Assembly: GCA_913064945.1 (NCBI GenBank)
Contig: CAJYAN010000005.1
Location: 1 to 64,000 of the forward strand
DNA: 64,000 nucleotides
Direction of reading: 5' to 3'
DNA from: an uncultured Gammaproteobacteria bacterium
GTDB taxonomy: Bacteria > Pseudomonadota > Gammaproteobacteria > UBA6429 > Thiohalophilaceae
This document shows positions 1 through 8,097 of this stretch, piece by piece. The stretch's first letter is position 1. Every line of letters starts with the position of its first letter. The notes beneath the pieces were generated by a model. It saw only the letters and a program-made list of their open reading frames with translations, ran no database searches and was not told where the DNA came from. Both the position numbers and the translations under genes were made by a program.

Positions 1-141
1 AACGCGCAGTGGAGTGGTGCGGTTTCCAAGAATCCTTACCTGTCTTTCAAGTTCAGTGGTGCCAAAATCGGCGATACCATCAAGCTGAGCTGGGTCGACA
101 ATACCGGTATGAGCGATTCTGCAGAAGTAAAAGTTAAATAA
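1..141 (+). CDS. soxZ: SoxZ, thiosulfate-oxidation carrier subunit (3' end only)
   Basis: The first 46 codons in frame 1 end at a TAA and read as the C-terminal half of SoxZ, with segments such as NPYLSFKF and IKLSWVDN followed by SDSAE. SoxZ pairs with SoxY in the periplasm. SoxY carries sulfur intermediates on its C-terminal cysteine while SoxZ presents it to the other Sox enzymes. The start lies outside the window, so soxY and the rest of the cluster are probably just upstream. A strong terminator follows 20 bases after the stop, so this is the end of the transcript. Identification rests on remembered family sequence. Confidence 0.85.
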   Translation, partial: NAQWSGAVSKNPYLSFKFSGAKIGDTIKLSWVDNTGMSDSAEVKVK

Positions 142-161
142 GGTCCAGGTCTTATTTAAAC

Positions 162-193
162 AAAAAGGCGATGCTTGCATCGCCTTTTTCTTT
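162..193 (+). terminator. Rho-independent terminator after soxZ
   Basis: The arm GGCGATG (167-173) pairs with CATCGCC (178-184) around a CTTG loop. The flanking A5 and T5 extend the stem to 12 pairs, and a T-rich run follows. It closes the soxZ transcript. Confidence 0.9.
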
Positions 194-250
194 TTACGGT
201 CAGCAAATTTTGCTAGATTGCCTGTTTATTGTTGTCGATGGAATTCAGAT

Positions 251-916
251 ATGTCTCTCCCCTTTATTGAAATTGCCACAAGAAATGCACAGGCGAGTGT
301 TATCTGGTTACACGGGCTTGGTGCGGATGGACATGATTTTGAGGCCATTGTGCCTGAATTGAGTCTGCCGGAAAGCAGTGGGGTACGATTTATTTTTCCT
401 CATGCGCCAGAGCGCCCGGTCACCGTTAACCGTGGCTATGTGATGCGCTCCTGGTACGATATTCAATCACAGGATATTGATGCCATGCAGGATGCCGCCG
501 GAATTCAGGCGTCAGCGGAACAGATCGCTGCCTTGATCGACGTTGAGCATCGGCGCGGCATTGCCTATGAAAAAATTATGCTGGCCGGCTTTTCACAGGG
601 CGGGGTGATTGCCCTGCAGGCCGGGCTGCGTTTTCCACATCGTCTGGCCGGTATCATGGCATTATCCACCTACCTCGCCTTGCCGGCGACGCTGGCGGCA
701 GAGGCGAGTCCGGCAAATCGTGATGTGCCTGTCTTTATGGCGCATGGCATTGATGACTCGGTAGTGCCTTTTTCGCTGGGAGACAGATCACGACAACAGC
801 TGGTCGCACAGGGTTACCCGGTAAGCTGGCATCAATATCCGATGGATCACTCTGTCCACCCGGATGAGATTGATGATATTGCTGCCTGGTTAAGGGCGAT
901 ATTTATCATCACTTAA
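251..916 (+). CDS. Carboxylesterase / acyl-protein-thioesterase-like alpha/beta hydrolase
   Basis: A 221-residue serine hydrolase of the bacterial carboxylesterase/phospholipase family, which cleaves short-chain carboxyl esters. The nucleophile is Ser115 in GFSQGG. The likely acid is Asp169 in HGIDDSVVP and the histidine is His200 in MDHSV. An early HGLGADGHDF segment (21-30) supplies the oxyanion region. Length matches the family. The reading frame can be extended upstream to a TTG at 218, but the ATG at 251 gives the usual family N-terminus and is preferred. There is no signal peptide, so it is probably cytoplasmic. It follows the soxZ terminator and stands alone. The natural substrate is unknown. 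Confidence 0.9.
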   Translation: MSLPFIEIATRNAQASVIWLHGLGADGHDFEAIVPELSLPESSGVRFIFPHAPERPVTVNRGYVMRSWYDIQSQDIDAMQDAAGIQASAEQIAALIDVEHRRGIAYEKIMLAGFSQGGVIALQAGLRFPHRLAGIMALSTYLALPATLAAEASPANRDVPVFMAHGIDDSVVPFSLGDRSRQQLVAQGYPVSWHQYPMDHSVHPDEIDDIAAWLRAIFIIT

Positions 917-986
917 AACTGCGGTCTGTATCACGTCGCGAAGGAAAAATTTGTTTAAGACTGTTTACAATTTCAGTGGATTGACA

Positions 987-1493
987 ATGTACAGGATGCT
1001 TACCGAGATAATACTATTAGCGGGACTGTTATTTTTACAGGGCTGCAGTGTGATGCCTCGCACCCCGGCACCTCTGGAGACGATGCTACAGGCGGCGCTG
1101 CAGCAATCGAGCGAGACAGCAGGCGTTGAAGAACCCGCACAGAGGCTGCCTGTCAAACTTGATTATGAACTCAAACATATCGCCTTGCCGGGCGAGGATC
1201 TGCAAATTGCGTTGGCGATAAAGCCCTCGGCTGATTTTATATACAGCGTCTACGCGGTCAAGGTGCCTGATGCCTTTGAGGTGGAAGCGCCGCTGCAAAC
1301 GATTAATCTTGGTCGCTTAAAGGCGGGTGAGATATATCATCAGGATGTCTGGGTCAAGCCGCGACAGGAAGGTCTGTTTGCAATTAAAATTTTTCTTGTC
1401 GTCGAGACAAAGGGTGGGCTGCCGCAGCTCAAGCTGGTCAGTATTCCGATCTCGGTGGGTCCTTTTCTCAAAAGCCCTGTGACCTTGCAGTAG
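987..1493 (+). CDS. Putative outer-membrane lipoprotein, unknown function
   Basis: A 168-residue protein with a lipoprotein signal: a short basic N-terminus, a hydrophobic stretch (about 7-17) and a lipobox ending LQGC with Cys20. The mature part has no domain I recognise and reads as a beta-rich small periplasmic domain. An alternative TTG start at 951 has a better Shine-Dalgarno (AAGGAA at 941-946) but gives a long signal peptide. The ATG at 987 fits a lipoprotein signal better. The downstream 380 bases are non-coding. Confidence 0.7.
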   Translation: MYRMLTEIILLAGLLFLQGCSVMPRTPAPLETMLQAALQQSSETAGVEEPAQRLPVKLDYELKHIALPGEDLQIALAIKPSADFIYSVYAVKVPDAFEVEAPLQTINLGRLKAGEIYHQDVWVKPRQEGLFAIKIFLVVETKGGLPQLKLVSIPISVGPFLKSPVTLQ

Positions 1494-1874
1494 GACCGTT
1501 GGAGATATGACAGAGGCGGGTGACTCGTGGCCCAGGGTCCAATAGGCCTGCTCTGCCGTCGCCAGTCCCGATTCCTGTCGAGCTTACAGGTGTGGCTGGT
1601 GATCGCATCGATGCCGTGCAGGAGAGAAAGGCCCTGGAGGCGGGGGCGGCATCGCGAGCTGGTTAATTTCACGAATTAGTCAAATTGACCAAAAATCAGC
1701 GCCGACGTAGCGGCAAAACTGCGGTAAAATCCTACAGCGAAACAGGTCGTCTACCCGTAACAGGTCGTGATTTCGGTGTGGCTCAGGAGAGTGAGCCACG
1801 GCGCTGCAGACCTGATCACAGCGTACGGCCGGGGTTAACCAACACAACATAGCGTAAAGGTTTCAGTTTCAGAT
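1494..1874 (+). other. 380-bp non-coding leader region upstream of aroG
   Basis: I see no convincing gene here. Visible elements are a perfect 8-bp hairpin with a 6-base loop (1778-1799, arms GTGGCTCA/TGAGCCAC), a 5-bp hairpin at 1574-1590 (CCTGT/ACAGG), and a 10-base direct repeat AACAGGTCGT at 1741-1750 and 1759-1768, 18 bases apart. The repeat and hairpin lie within 140 bases of aroG and could be a repressor site or a structured mRNA leader. No T-run follows the hairpin, so it is not an obvious terminator. Confidence 0.45.
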
Positions 1875-2969
1875 ATGGAAACAGCATCCAACCAGAGTAC
1901 GAAATACCACACCGATGACCTGCGTATTGTCGGGATCAAAGAGGTCAGCGCCCCCGAGGCCGTGCATGGTGAATATCCTATTACCGACGTCGCCTCGCAG
2001 ACCATTTGTGACACCCGCAATGCCATCCACAACATTCTACGTGGCGCAGATGATCGCCTGCTGGTGATTATCGGTCCCTGCTCAATACACAATCCTGAGG
2101 CGGGTCTGGAATATGCCAGTCGTCTGGCCGAGATTCGCACGCGACTGCAAAAAGACCTGCTCATTGTGATGCGGGTCTATTTTGAGAAGCCACGGACGAC
2201 GGTTGGCTGGAAGGGCCTGATTAATGACCCGGACCTGGATGAGACCTACAAAATTAATAAAGGCCTGCGTCTGGCCCGAAAGGTGTTGCTGGATGTGAAC
2301 AATCTCGGCGTGCCGGCGGCAACCGAGTATCTAGACCTGATTACCCCGCAGTATATTGCCGACCTGATTAGCTGGGGCGCGATCGGTGCCCGTACCACCG
2401 AGAGTCAGGTACACCGCGAGCTGGCCTCGGGACTGTCCTGCCCGGTGGGATTCAAGAATGGTACCGATGGCACTTTGAGTGTGGCGATTGACGGCATTCG
2501 TGCCGCCGAGCGGCCGCATCATTTTCTATCGCTGACCAAGGCCGGGCGTTCGGCCATTTTTTCCACCTCGGGTAACGATGATTGCCATATTATTCTGCGC
2601 GGAGGCAAGCGTCCCAATTATGATGCCAAGCATGTGGATGCCGCTGCCAGGGCGTTAGAAAAGGCCGGTCTGAGGGATAAGCTCATGGTGGACTGTAGTC
2701 ATGCCAATAGCGCCAAACAGCATAAAAACCAGCTACAGGTGGCCGAGGATGTGGCGGCACAACTACGCTCCGGTGAGCAGCGCATCATGGGGGTCATGGT
2801 CGAAAGCCACCTGATAGAAGGGCGGCAGGATGTGGTGCCGGGTAAAGAACTGGTCTTCGGTCAGAGTATTACCGATGCCTGTATCGGCTGGGAAGACAGT
2901 GAGTCATTACTTGAGAACCTTGCCGACGCGGTACACCAGCGCCGGCAGAGACAGGCAAAAGTTATCTGA
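1875..2969 (+). CDS. aroG: 3-deoxy-7-phosphoheptulonate (DAHP) synthase, class I
   Basis: Condenses phosphoenolpyruvate with erythrose 4-phosphate, the first step of the shikimate pathway, in the cytoplasm. The 364 residues match the AroF/G/H family (about 350). Family signatures are GPCSIHNP (67-74), KPRTTVGWKG (105-114), GARTTESQVHR (171-181) and DCSHANS (273-279). The N-terminal extension of about 15 residues is in the range where the regulatory helix lies. Which aromatic amino acid inhibits it cannot be told from sequence, so the symbol means class, not effector. It is preceded by a long leader with a direct repeat and hairpin. A small gene on the other strand overlaps its last 8 bases. 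Confidence 0.95.
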   Translation: METASNQSTKYHTDDLRIVGIKEVSAPEAVHGEYPITDVASQTICDTRNAIHNILRGADDRLLVIIGPCSIHNPEAGLEYASRLAEIRTRLQKDLLIVMRVYFEKPRTTVGWKGLINDPDLDETYKINKGLRLARKVLLDVNNLGVPAATEYLDLITPQYIADLISWGAIGARTTESQVHRELASGLSCPVGFKNGTDGTLSVAIDGIRAAERPHHFLSLTKAGRSAIFSTSGNDDCHIILRGGKRPNYDAKHVDAAARALEKAGLRDKLMVDCSHANSAKQHKNQLQVAEDVAAQLRSGEQRIMGVMVESHLIEGRQDVVPGKELVFGQSITDACIGWEDSESLLENLADAVHQRRQRQAKVI

Positions 2970-3159
2970 GCGACGTCCGCGTGGCGTCTTTATGGCGCAG
3001 CAGATAGGGCTGTTTCTGTGCCAGGACCTGCGAATTAATAGCGCTGCTAGAAGACTCCGTTGCGCTGTTGTGTTGATGCTCCGGCATCAGGCTAATCAGG
3101 GCCGCCAGACCTAAAACGGCCAGCATTAAAGATATTAGTTTTCTGGTATTGGTATGCAT
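2962..3159 (-). CDS. Small single-pass membrane protein, unknown
   Basis: A 65-residue reading frame starting MHTNTRKLISLML, with one hydrophobic helix (about residues 8-24) after a short basic N-terminus, then a polar Ser-rich tail. A purine-rich run of seven G (3168-3174 on the + strand as C) sits just upstream as a possible ribosome site. The frame can be extended to 3216 but this ATG gives the sensible membrane anchor. It converges on aroG and overlaps it by 8 bases. No family recognised, and it could be a chance frame. Confidence 0.45.
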   Translation of the reverse strand: MHTNTRKLISLMLAVLGLAALISLMPEHQHNSATESSSSAINSQVLAQKQPYLLRHKDATRTSLR

Positions 3160-3258
3160 GCTTAATTTCCCCCCCCTAAATTTAATTGTGCAATCCTGGC
3201 AGGGTTGTGTGTCCATAGAATGACAGGACGGCGAGTATATGCCCTTTAGTCGCCGCCG

Positions 3259-3792
3259 TCAGTCAGTAGATCTACATAGTGATTGTAGGGAATGGCTGAC
3301 AGGGCTTACCGAGTGACGATAATCGGGAGGCAGCTTGATATCGCCAAGCTCCGCGCTGGCCATGAGCTGGCGAAAGGTTTTGCCATCGAGATGTATCAGG
3401 GCCTCGTGATCGCCACCTTCAAAGTAGACGTCACGCGCATTCCATATTTGCTGATCAATGATGCTGTCAAAGCCGTAGGCCTCGCAAACGGGCGGCACCG
3501 AGCCTGGCAGACAGTCATAAAAAAGGTCGGCAATTTCCGCCTCAGAGGCCAGGGCAAAATCCCGCTGCAGGGTCTGGCTAATATGAGCAATGTCCACATT
3601 GCGGTCTGCGGGTACAATCGCCATGAGGTAACCGTAACCATCGCCAAGGACGACGCACTTGGCGAGTTTTTTTGCCGGAATTCGACTAATGCGGGCGGTA
3701 GCGAGACTGCTGTAGGTACAGGGGTGTGATATGACATCATAGGGAACCTCTTCCCATTCCAGATATTCCTGAACGGTCTGCGCCAGACTCAT
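3259..3792 (-). CDS. YbaK/EbsC-family aminoacyl-tRNA deacylase-like protein
   Basis: A 177-residue single-domain protein of the YbaK/ProX editing-domain superfamily. Relatives hydrolyse mischarged tRNAs in trans, such as Cys-tRNA(Pro) or Ala-tRNA(Pro). The N-terminal half has the expected layout, with YDVISHPCTYSS and then the conserved lysine in AKKLAKCVVL (about residue 45). The C-terminal third (after about 160) is variable. An excellent Shine-Dalgarno (AAGGAGG) precedes the ATG. It is a stand-alone gene on the minus strand. The exact tRNA substrate is not predictable. Confidence 0.85.
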   Translation of the reverse strand: MSLAQTVQEYLEWEEVPYDVISHPCTYSSLATARISRIPAKKLAKCVVLGDGYGYLMAIVPADRNVDIAHISQTLQRDFALASEAEIADLFYDCLPGSVPPVCEAYGFDSIIDQQIWNARDVYFEGGDHEALIHLDGKTFRQLMASAELGDIKLPPDYRHSVSPVSHSLQSLCRSTD

Positions 3793-3903
3793 TATGGGCC
3801 TCCTTGGTGGGCTGAGGAGTAAGTGGGGTAAGATTTAGTGTAGACGATCCTGGCCAGGGTTAAAGGCGGGAGCTTTACGCGGATATAGCCTCAGGGGCAC
3901 CGC

Positions 3904-4560
3904 TCAATATATATAGTACAGGGCAAGCCTGTTGACGAACTGAACAATGGGGAACAGATATTCACCGAGCAGTCCACTGGCCAGCAGGGCAACGATTATG
4001 ATCAGGCCAAGCGGCTCAATGCGGGCCAGGGGTCTGGCCAGGCTCGGAGGCAGTAAGCCGACAGCAACGCGCCCGCCATCCAGTGGCGGCAGGGGCAGCA
4101 GATTAAAGACCATTAGAATCGTGTTGACCAGAATGGCAATGGTGCACATGACAATGAGCATGCCGACCAGGGGTGTGGGGAGGAAGGTCAGCAGGGTTAA
4201 AATCTTTGCCAACAGGGTCCAGGCCAGTAGCATTATGAAATTACTGCCGGGACCGGCAATGGCGACCAGCACCATGTCGCGGCGTGGCTGGCGGAGTAGC
4301 TGCCAGTTAATCGGTACCGGTTTGGCCCAGCCAAAGACAAAATTCGTCAGGATCAGCATCAGCAGCGGTACAATAATGGTGCCGACGGGGTCGATGTGGC
4401 GCAAGGGATTTAGCGATAGCCGCCCCAGGCGCGACGCCGTATCATCGCCCAGCTGCCTGGCCACCCAGCCGTGCGCGACTTCATGGACGATAATGGCAGA
4501 GAGGACGGGTACGATGGAGAGCAGCACCAGCAGCCAGGTAGGTAACGTGGCAAAATTCAT
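3904..4560 (-). CDS. Site-2 protease family (M50) membrane metalloprotease
   Basis: A 218-residue, strongly hydrophobic intramembrane zinc protease. The zinc site is HEVAH at 26-30, with the second ligand Asp161 in NLLPLPPLDGGR (153-164). About five to six membrane helices are visible. There is no PDZ or CBS domain, so it belongs to the short YwhC-like group rather than RseP, and its substrate is unknown. It starts 29 bases from a divergently transcribed hydrolase, so the two probably share a promoter region. Confidence 0.9.
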   Translation of the reverse strand: MNFATLPTWLLVLLSIVPVLSAIIVHEVAHGWVARQLGDDTASRLGRLSLNPLRHIDPVGTIIVPLLMLILTNFVFGWAKPVPINWQLLRQPRRDMVLVAIAGPGSNFIMLLAWTLLAKILTLLTFLPTPLVGMLIVMCTIAILVNTILMVFNLLPLPPLDGGRVAVGLLPPSLARPLARIEPLGLIIIVALLASGLLGEYLFPIVQFVNRLALYYIY

Positions 4561-4589
4561 GAATTAACAGATTTCCGATTTGGGATGTA

Positions 4590-5471
4590 ATGGAAAGCGA
4601 CCGATTTCTGACAGTGAACCATCACTGCCAATTACACTATCGTATCGACAAGCACGCGACGGCACAAGCAGCGGTGGTCTTGCTGCATGGCCTGTCGAGT
4701 AACCTGACGCGCTGGACCGAATTCCTGCAGCACACCGTCCTGACGCAGGACTGGACGATGCTGCGCCTGGACCTGCGCGGTCATGGTGAATCGCGTTATC
4801 GCGGTAAGCTGAGCACCGGCCTCTGGGCGACGGACCTGCAGCAGGTGCTTGCCGCCGAGAATATACAACGCGTGGTGATCGTCGGCCACAGCCTCGGTGC
4901 CAGAGTGGCTGCCGAATATGCCCGTCAGTATCCAGACAAATGCCTGGGTATCGTATTGATTGACCCGGTGGTCCCCGAGGCATTACAGGGGCGCGGCCTC
5001 AGGCTCTATCGCCGCCGTTTTGTTTTGAAGGCCTTAATCTATGTCGTGCGTTTGCTCAATGCGCTGGGGCTGCACCGTCGGCATATCCCGCTGCGTGACC
5101 TGTTTGAGCTGGATATCAAGACACGTGCGCTACTGGCCAGCCAGTCGCATGAAACGATCGCCAGGCAGTATATGAGTCCACGCATCGACCTTGAATTTAA
5201 CCCGTTGGCGAACTACCTGCAGGACATGCTGGAGACGCTGTCAGCCTTTCCGGAGATATTGCACAGTTCTGTGCCGGGCCACATTTTGCTGTCATCGGGA
5301 GGGAGTATTTCCAGTGTTGATCTGCTGGAACATTACTTCAGGCAGGGTCGAAATCTCAGTGTCGAACACCTGGAGGCCGATCACTGGCCGCTCACTGAGA
5401 AACCAACGCAGACGCGAGAGGCTATTGAAAAAGCGATCCGCGGCATCGCCTTAAATCACCGCAACGCTTAA
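4590..5471 (+). CDS. Alpha/beta-fold hydrolase
   Basis: A 293-residue alpha/beta hydrolase. The oxyanion motif is LLHGLSSN (31-38), a DLRGHGES segment is at 61-68, the nucleophile is Ser101 in GHSLGA, and the likely histidine is His265 in ADHWPL. Between core halves lies a basic helical cap (about 135-175). The layout is that of small-molecule esterases, dehalogenases and lactonases of the MhpC type, so the substrate cannot be assigned. No signal peptide. It is transcribed divergently from the M50 protease and followed by about 450 bases with no gene. Confidence 0.85.
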   Translation: MESDRFLTVNHHCQLHYRIDKHATAQAAVVLLHGLSSNLTRWTEFLQHTVLTQDWTMLRLDLRGHGESRYRGKLSTGLWATDLQQVLAAENIQRVVIVGHSLGARVAAEYARQYPDKCLGIVLIDPVVPEALQGRGLRLYRRRFVLKALIYVVRLLNALGLHRRHIPLRDLFELDIKTRALLASQSHETIARQYMSPRIDLEFNPLANYLQDMLETLSAFPEILHSSVPGHILLSSGGSISSVDLLEHYFRQGRNLSVEHLEADHWPLTEKPTQTREAIEKAIRGIALNHRNA

Positions 5472-5919
5472 GGCCACCAGATAAAGTCCTCTCAAGGTAT
5501 TCAGCACGGTGTTCGAGGTCGGCATTTGCGTCTTGCCAGCGATACACAGGCGCTACCGGCACAGTCGTCCAGGGTCGTTTCAATTTTAAGGGGCGATGCC
5601 ATTTCCCGTTGAAATAGGGCGCGAAACGCCGTGTCCGTCAGGTTATTGCAAACGGCTGGCGGGGCTGAGTATTGTCCTGTATAGCAAGGTTCGAGGTTGT
5701 GTCAGCTGCTGGCATCAAAAGCTGAAATGGTTTTACGGTAACCGGACTTCGGTTTCACTCGGGCGTAGATGCCCGAGGTTGGTCTGCATCGAATAATGAC
5801 AGGTAATTTTTTGTTTTTTGTCGTAGGCTTACAGGGCTTATAGGGCTTACGGTGAAAAAACCGGGGCTTGGCAGGGAGTATTACTGTAAAAATCTCTACA
5901 GGTGACGCTATATAAAAGT
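5472..5919 (+). other. About 450-bp non-coding region rich in small hairpins
   Basis: No convincing gene. A series of short inverted repeats is visible: ATTTC/GAAAT (5601-5615), GGCG/CGCC (5618-5630), ACCG/CGGT near 5751-5763, and a perfect 7-bp stem CTCGGGC/GCCCGAG with a GTAGAT loop (5758-5777). Near 5829-5851 a short repeat with TTACAGGGC, TTATAGGGC and TTACGG occurs. This could be a structured leader of the patatin gene, a small RNA, or decayed DNA. I could not match it to a known riboswitch. Confidence 0.4.
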
Positions 5920-7086
5920 ATGGGTGAAGGGATGCCGCAGCGGGGAAAAATTGCACTGGTCATGACGGGCGGCGGGGCACATGCTGCCTATCAGATCGGT
6001 GTCTTACTGGCCCTGACCAAAATGCTGCCCAAAACAGCGGTCTCACCGTTTTCCATTATTTGTGGCACTTCGGCAGGTGCGATCAATGCCGTCGCGCTGG
6101 CCTGTTATGCCGATAATTTTCGTCGTGCGGTTTCACAGATGGTCTCGGTATGGGCCAACTTCAGCATGGATCAGGTGATTCGTGCGGATACCTTTGGGCT
6201 CCTCAAAACCGGGGCGCACTGGATGCTGGCAATGATGCTGGCAGGCCTGGGCAGGCAAAACCCGCTCAGCCTGTTAAATCGCCAGCCGCTACATGATCTC
6301 CTGTGTCGACGTATGCCACTGGATAGCATTCAAAAGAATATTGATGCCGGACTTATTCATGCAGTGAGCGTGACGACCTCGGGTTATGCCTCAGGTCAGT
6401 CTGTCACTTTTTTTCAGGGGCATGAAGACATCCCGATATGGCAACGTATAAATCGCGTCGGTTGTCGGGAACGGCTTACCGTGGAACATCTGATGGCATC
6501 ATCGGCGATTCCTTTTTTGTTTGAGCCGGTCAAGATCCACCGGGAGTTTTTTGGTGACGGCTCCATGCGACAAATGGCACCGCTGAGTGCGCCGCTACAT
6601 TTACAGGCGGATCGTTTACTAGTCATCGGCAATAAACCCGAGGGGCTGGGTAAGCCAGGGCGCGTACAGGTCGATGAGTCACCGACACTGGCCGAAGTAG
6701 CCGGGCATGTACTGAACAGTATTTTTCTAGACAGTATGGAGGCGGATCTGGAACGTCTAAAACGTATTAATAACACCATTACCCTGATTCCGGATCACCA
6801 CTTGCGTGACAATGGCCTTGACCTGCGACGTGTCGAGGCAAGAATGATCTCTCCCAGCAGGGATCTGGCGGAGGTGGCTCAACCTTATGCCAGTGAATTG
6901 CCACGTAACATGAAACTCCTGCTGCGGGGGATTGGGGCGCTCCATAAAAAAAGTTCAACGCTGGTGAGTTATCTGTTATTTGAAAAGGCCTATTGCCGGG
7001 AACTGATTCGACTCGGTTATCAAGATACGCTGGTTCAGGCCGATAGTATAAAAAGCTTTATTGGTGAAGGTCTGGAGCAAATTTAA
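5920..7086 (+). CDS. Patatin-like phospholipase family protein
   Basis: A 388-residue protein with the patatin Ser-Asp dyad. It has a glycine-rich oxyanion loop TGGGAHA (16-22), the nucleophile Ser51 in GTSAG (49-53), and Asp213 in FGDGSMR, preceded by the typical ASSAIPFLFEP stretch. Patatin enzymes release fatty acids from lipids. A C-terminal 100 residues beyond the core is helical and unassigned. Possible starts are GTG 5902, ATG 5920 and ATG 5932. I chose 5920 because it leaves a short N-terminus before the first strand. No signal peptide is seen, so it acts from the cytoplasmic side or is exported another way. Confidence 0.9.
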   Translation: MGEGMPQRGKIALVMTGGGAHAAYQIGVLLALTKMLPKTAVSPFSIICGTSAGAINAVALACYADNFRRAVSQMVSVWANFSMDQVIRADTFGLLKTGAHWMLAMMLAGLGRQNPLSLLNRQPLHDLLCRRMPLDSIQKNIDAGLIHAVSVTTSGYASGQSVTFFQGHEDIPIWQRINRVGCRERLTVEHLMASSAIPFLFEPVKIHREFFGDGSMRQMAPLSAPLHLQADRLLVIGNKPEGLGKPGRVQVDESPTLAEVAGHVLNSIFLDSMEADLERLKRINNTITLIPDHHLRDNGLDLRRVEARMISPSRDLAEVAQPYASELPRNMKLLLRGIGALHKKSSTLVSYLLFEKAYCRELIRLGYQDTLVQADSIKSFIGEGLEQI

Positions 7087-7219
7087 TTCGGCAGTAATAT
7101 TCAGTTGCAGGATTCATTGTCTGAATTAAAATCTGACTGGTGATTGATCTAAGATTACCGAGGTGTTGTCAGGAAACTAAACGAGTGTGTCACTGTCCAC
7201 TAATGCAAGGAGGGGAAAG

Positions 7220-7906
7220 GTGAGAATTGCAATTGTTGATGATGACGTGCAATTGGCCGAGCTAATGCAACTATGGCTGGAGGCAAAGGGTTACGCTTGT
7301 TCGTTATTTAGTAGTGGGCGCGTGTTTCTCAGTGAACTCAAACGTGAAACCTATGATTTGGTAATCCTCGACTGGATCATGCCCGAAATGGATGGCGAGG
7401 CCGTCCTGACCCGAATGATGAGTAACACTCAGCAGAGCATACCGGTTATTTTTGTCACTTCCAAAACGCGTGAAGATGATATCGCCCATATCCTGAATCT
7501 GGGTGCCGATGATTACGTCACCAAACCGGTGCATGAAAAAGAATTACTGGCACGTATTCTGGCGGTTACCCGGCGAACCATGCCTGAACAAACGCAACAG
7601 ATCCTTGAAGTCCCCCCGTATCACATTGATGTTGTCAGCCACAGCGTTACTTATCAGGAGACCACGATCAATCTGACGCAGAAGGAATTTGAGCTGGTGC
7701 TGTTTCTGTTTCGTAATGCCGGTAAGCTGCTTTCTCGCGGGCATATTCTCTCCAGTGTCTGGGGTCATGGTGAGGACTTCAGTACCCGGACGGTCGATAC
7801 CCATATCAGCCGAATTCGGAAAAAACTGGAATTGACCCCGGAGAACGGCTGGAAGCTTTCGGCGATTTATCACCAGGGCTATCGCCTGGAGCATCTGGGT
7901 GCCTAG
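7220..7906 (+). CDS. OmpR/PhoB-family response regulator
   Basis: A 228-residue two-domain regulator. The receiver domain (about 1-115) has the acidic pair in VDDD (6-9), phospho-acceptor Asp50 in LVILDWIMP, and Lys101 in DDYVTKPVH. The C-terminal winged helix (about 130-225) has the recognition-helix region ending RTVDTHISRIRKKL. The longer frame begins at 7187, but a strong Shine-Dalgarno (AAGGAGGGG, 7207-7215) sits just before GTG 7220, which starts directly on the first receiver strand, so this is the chosen start. No kinase gene is adjacent, so its partner is elsewhere or is one of the kinases in this window. Confidence 0.92.
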   Translation: MRIAIVDDDVQLAELMQLWLEAKGYACSLFSSGRVFLSELKRETYDLVILDWIMPEMDGEAVLTRMMSNTQQSIPVIFVTSKTREDDIAHILNLGADDYVTKPVHEKELLARILAVTRRTMPEQTQQILEVPPYHIDVVSHSVTYQETTINLTQKEFELVLFLFRNAGKLLSRGHILSSVWGHGEDFSTRTVDTHISRIRKKLELTPENGWKLSAIYHQGYRLEHLGA

Positions 7907-8058
7907 CCCCGCGTAATCACCCGCCGCGCCTAAGGAAATGCCTGTCGCCGGGTCGACGGCCGCGTCCCCACCTGTGCGTTGGTCGCCAGATGCCAGTAAT
8001 AAACCCGCTATTTATCATCTGAAAGACGAAAAAAGCATACTGTAGCGCAAAGCAGGCG

Positions 8059-8064
8059 TATAAT
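8059..8064 (+). promoter_or_regulatory. Probable -10 element for bipA
   Basis: A perfect TATAAT lies 34 bases upstream of the bipA start. The hexamer 17 bases further upstream is a poor -35, so recognition may depend on other contacts. Confidence 0.5.
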
Positions 8065-8097
8065 ACGCCGCTTTTGCGCCCCTGTGAGTACCTACCC

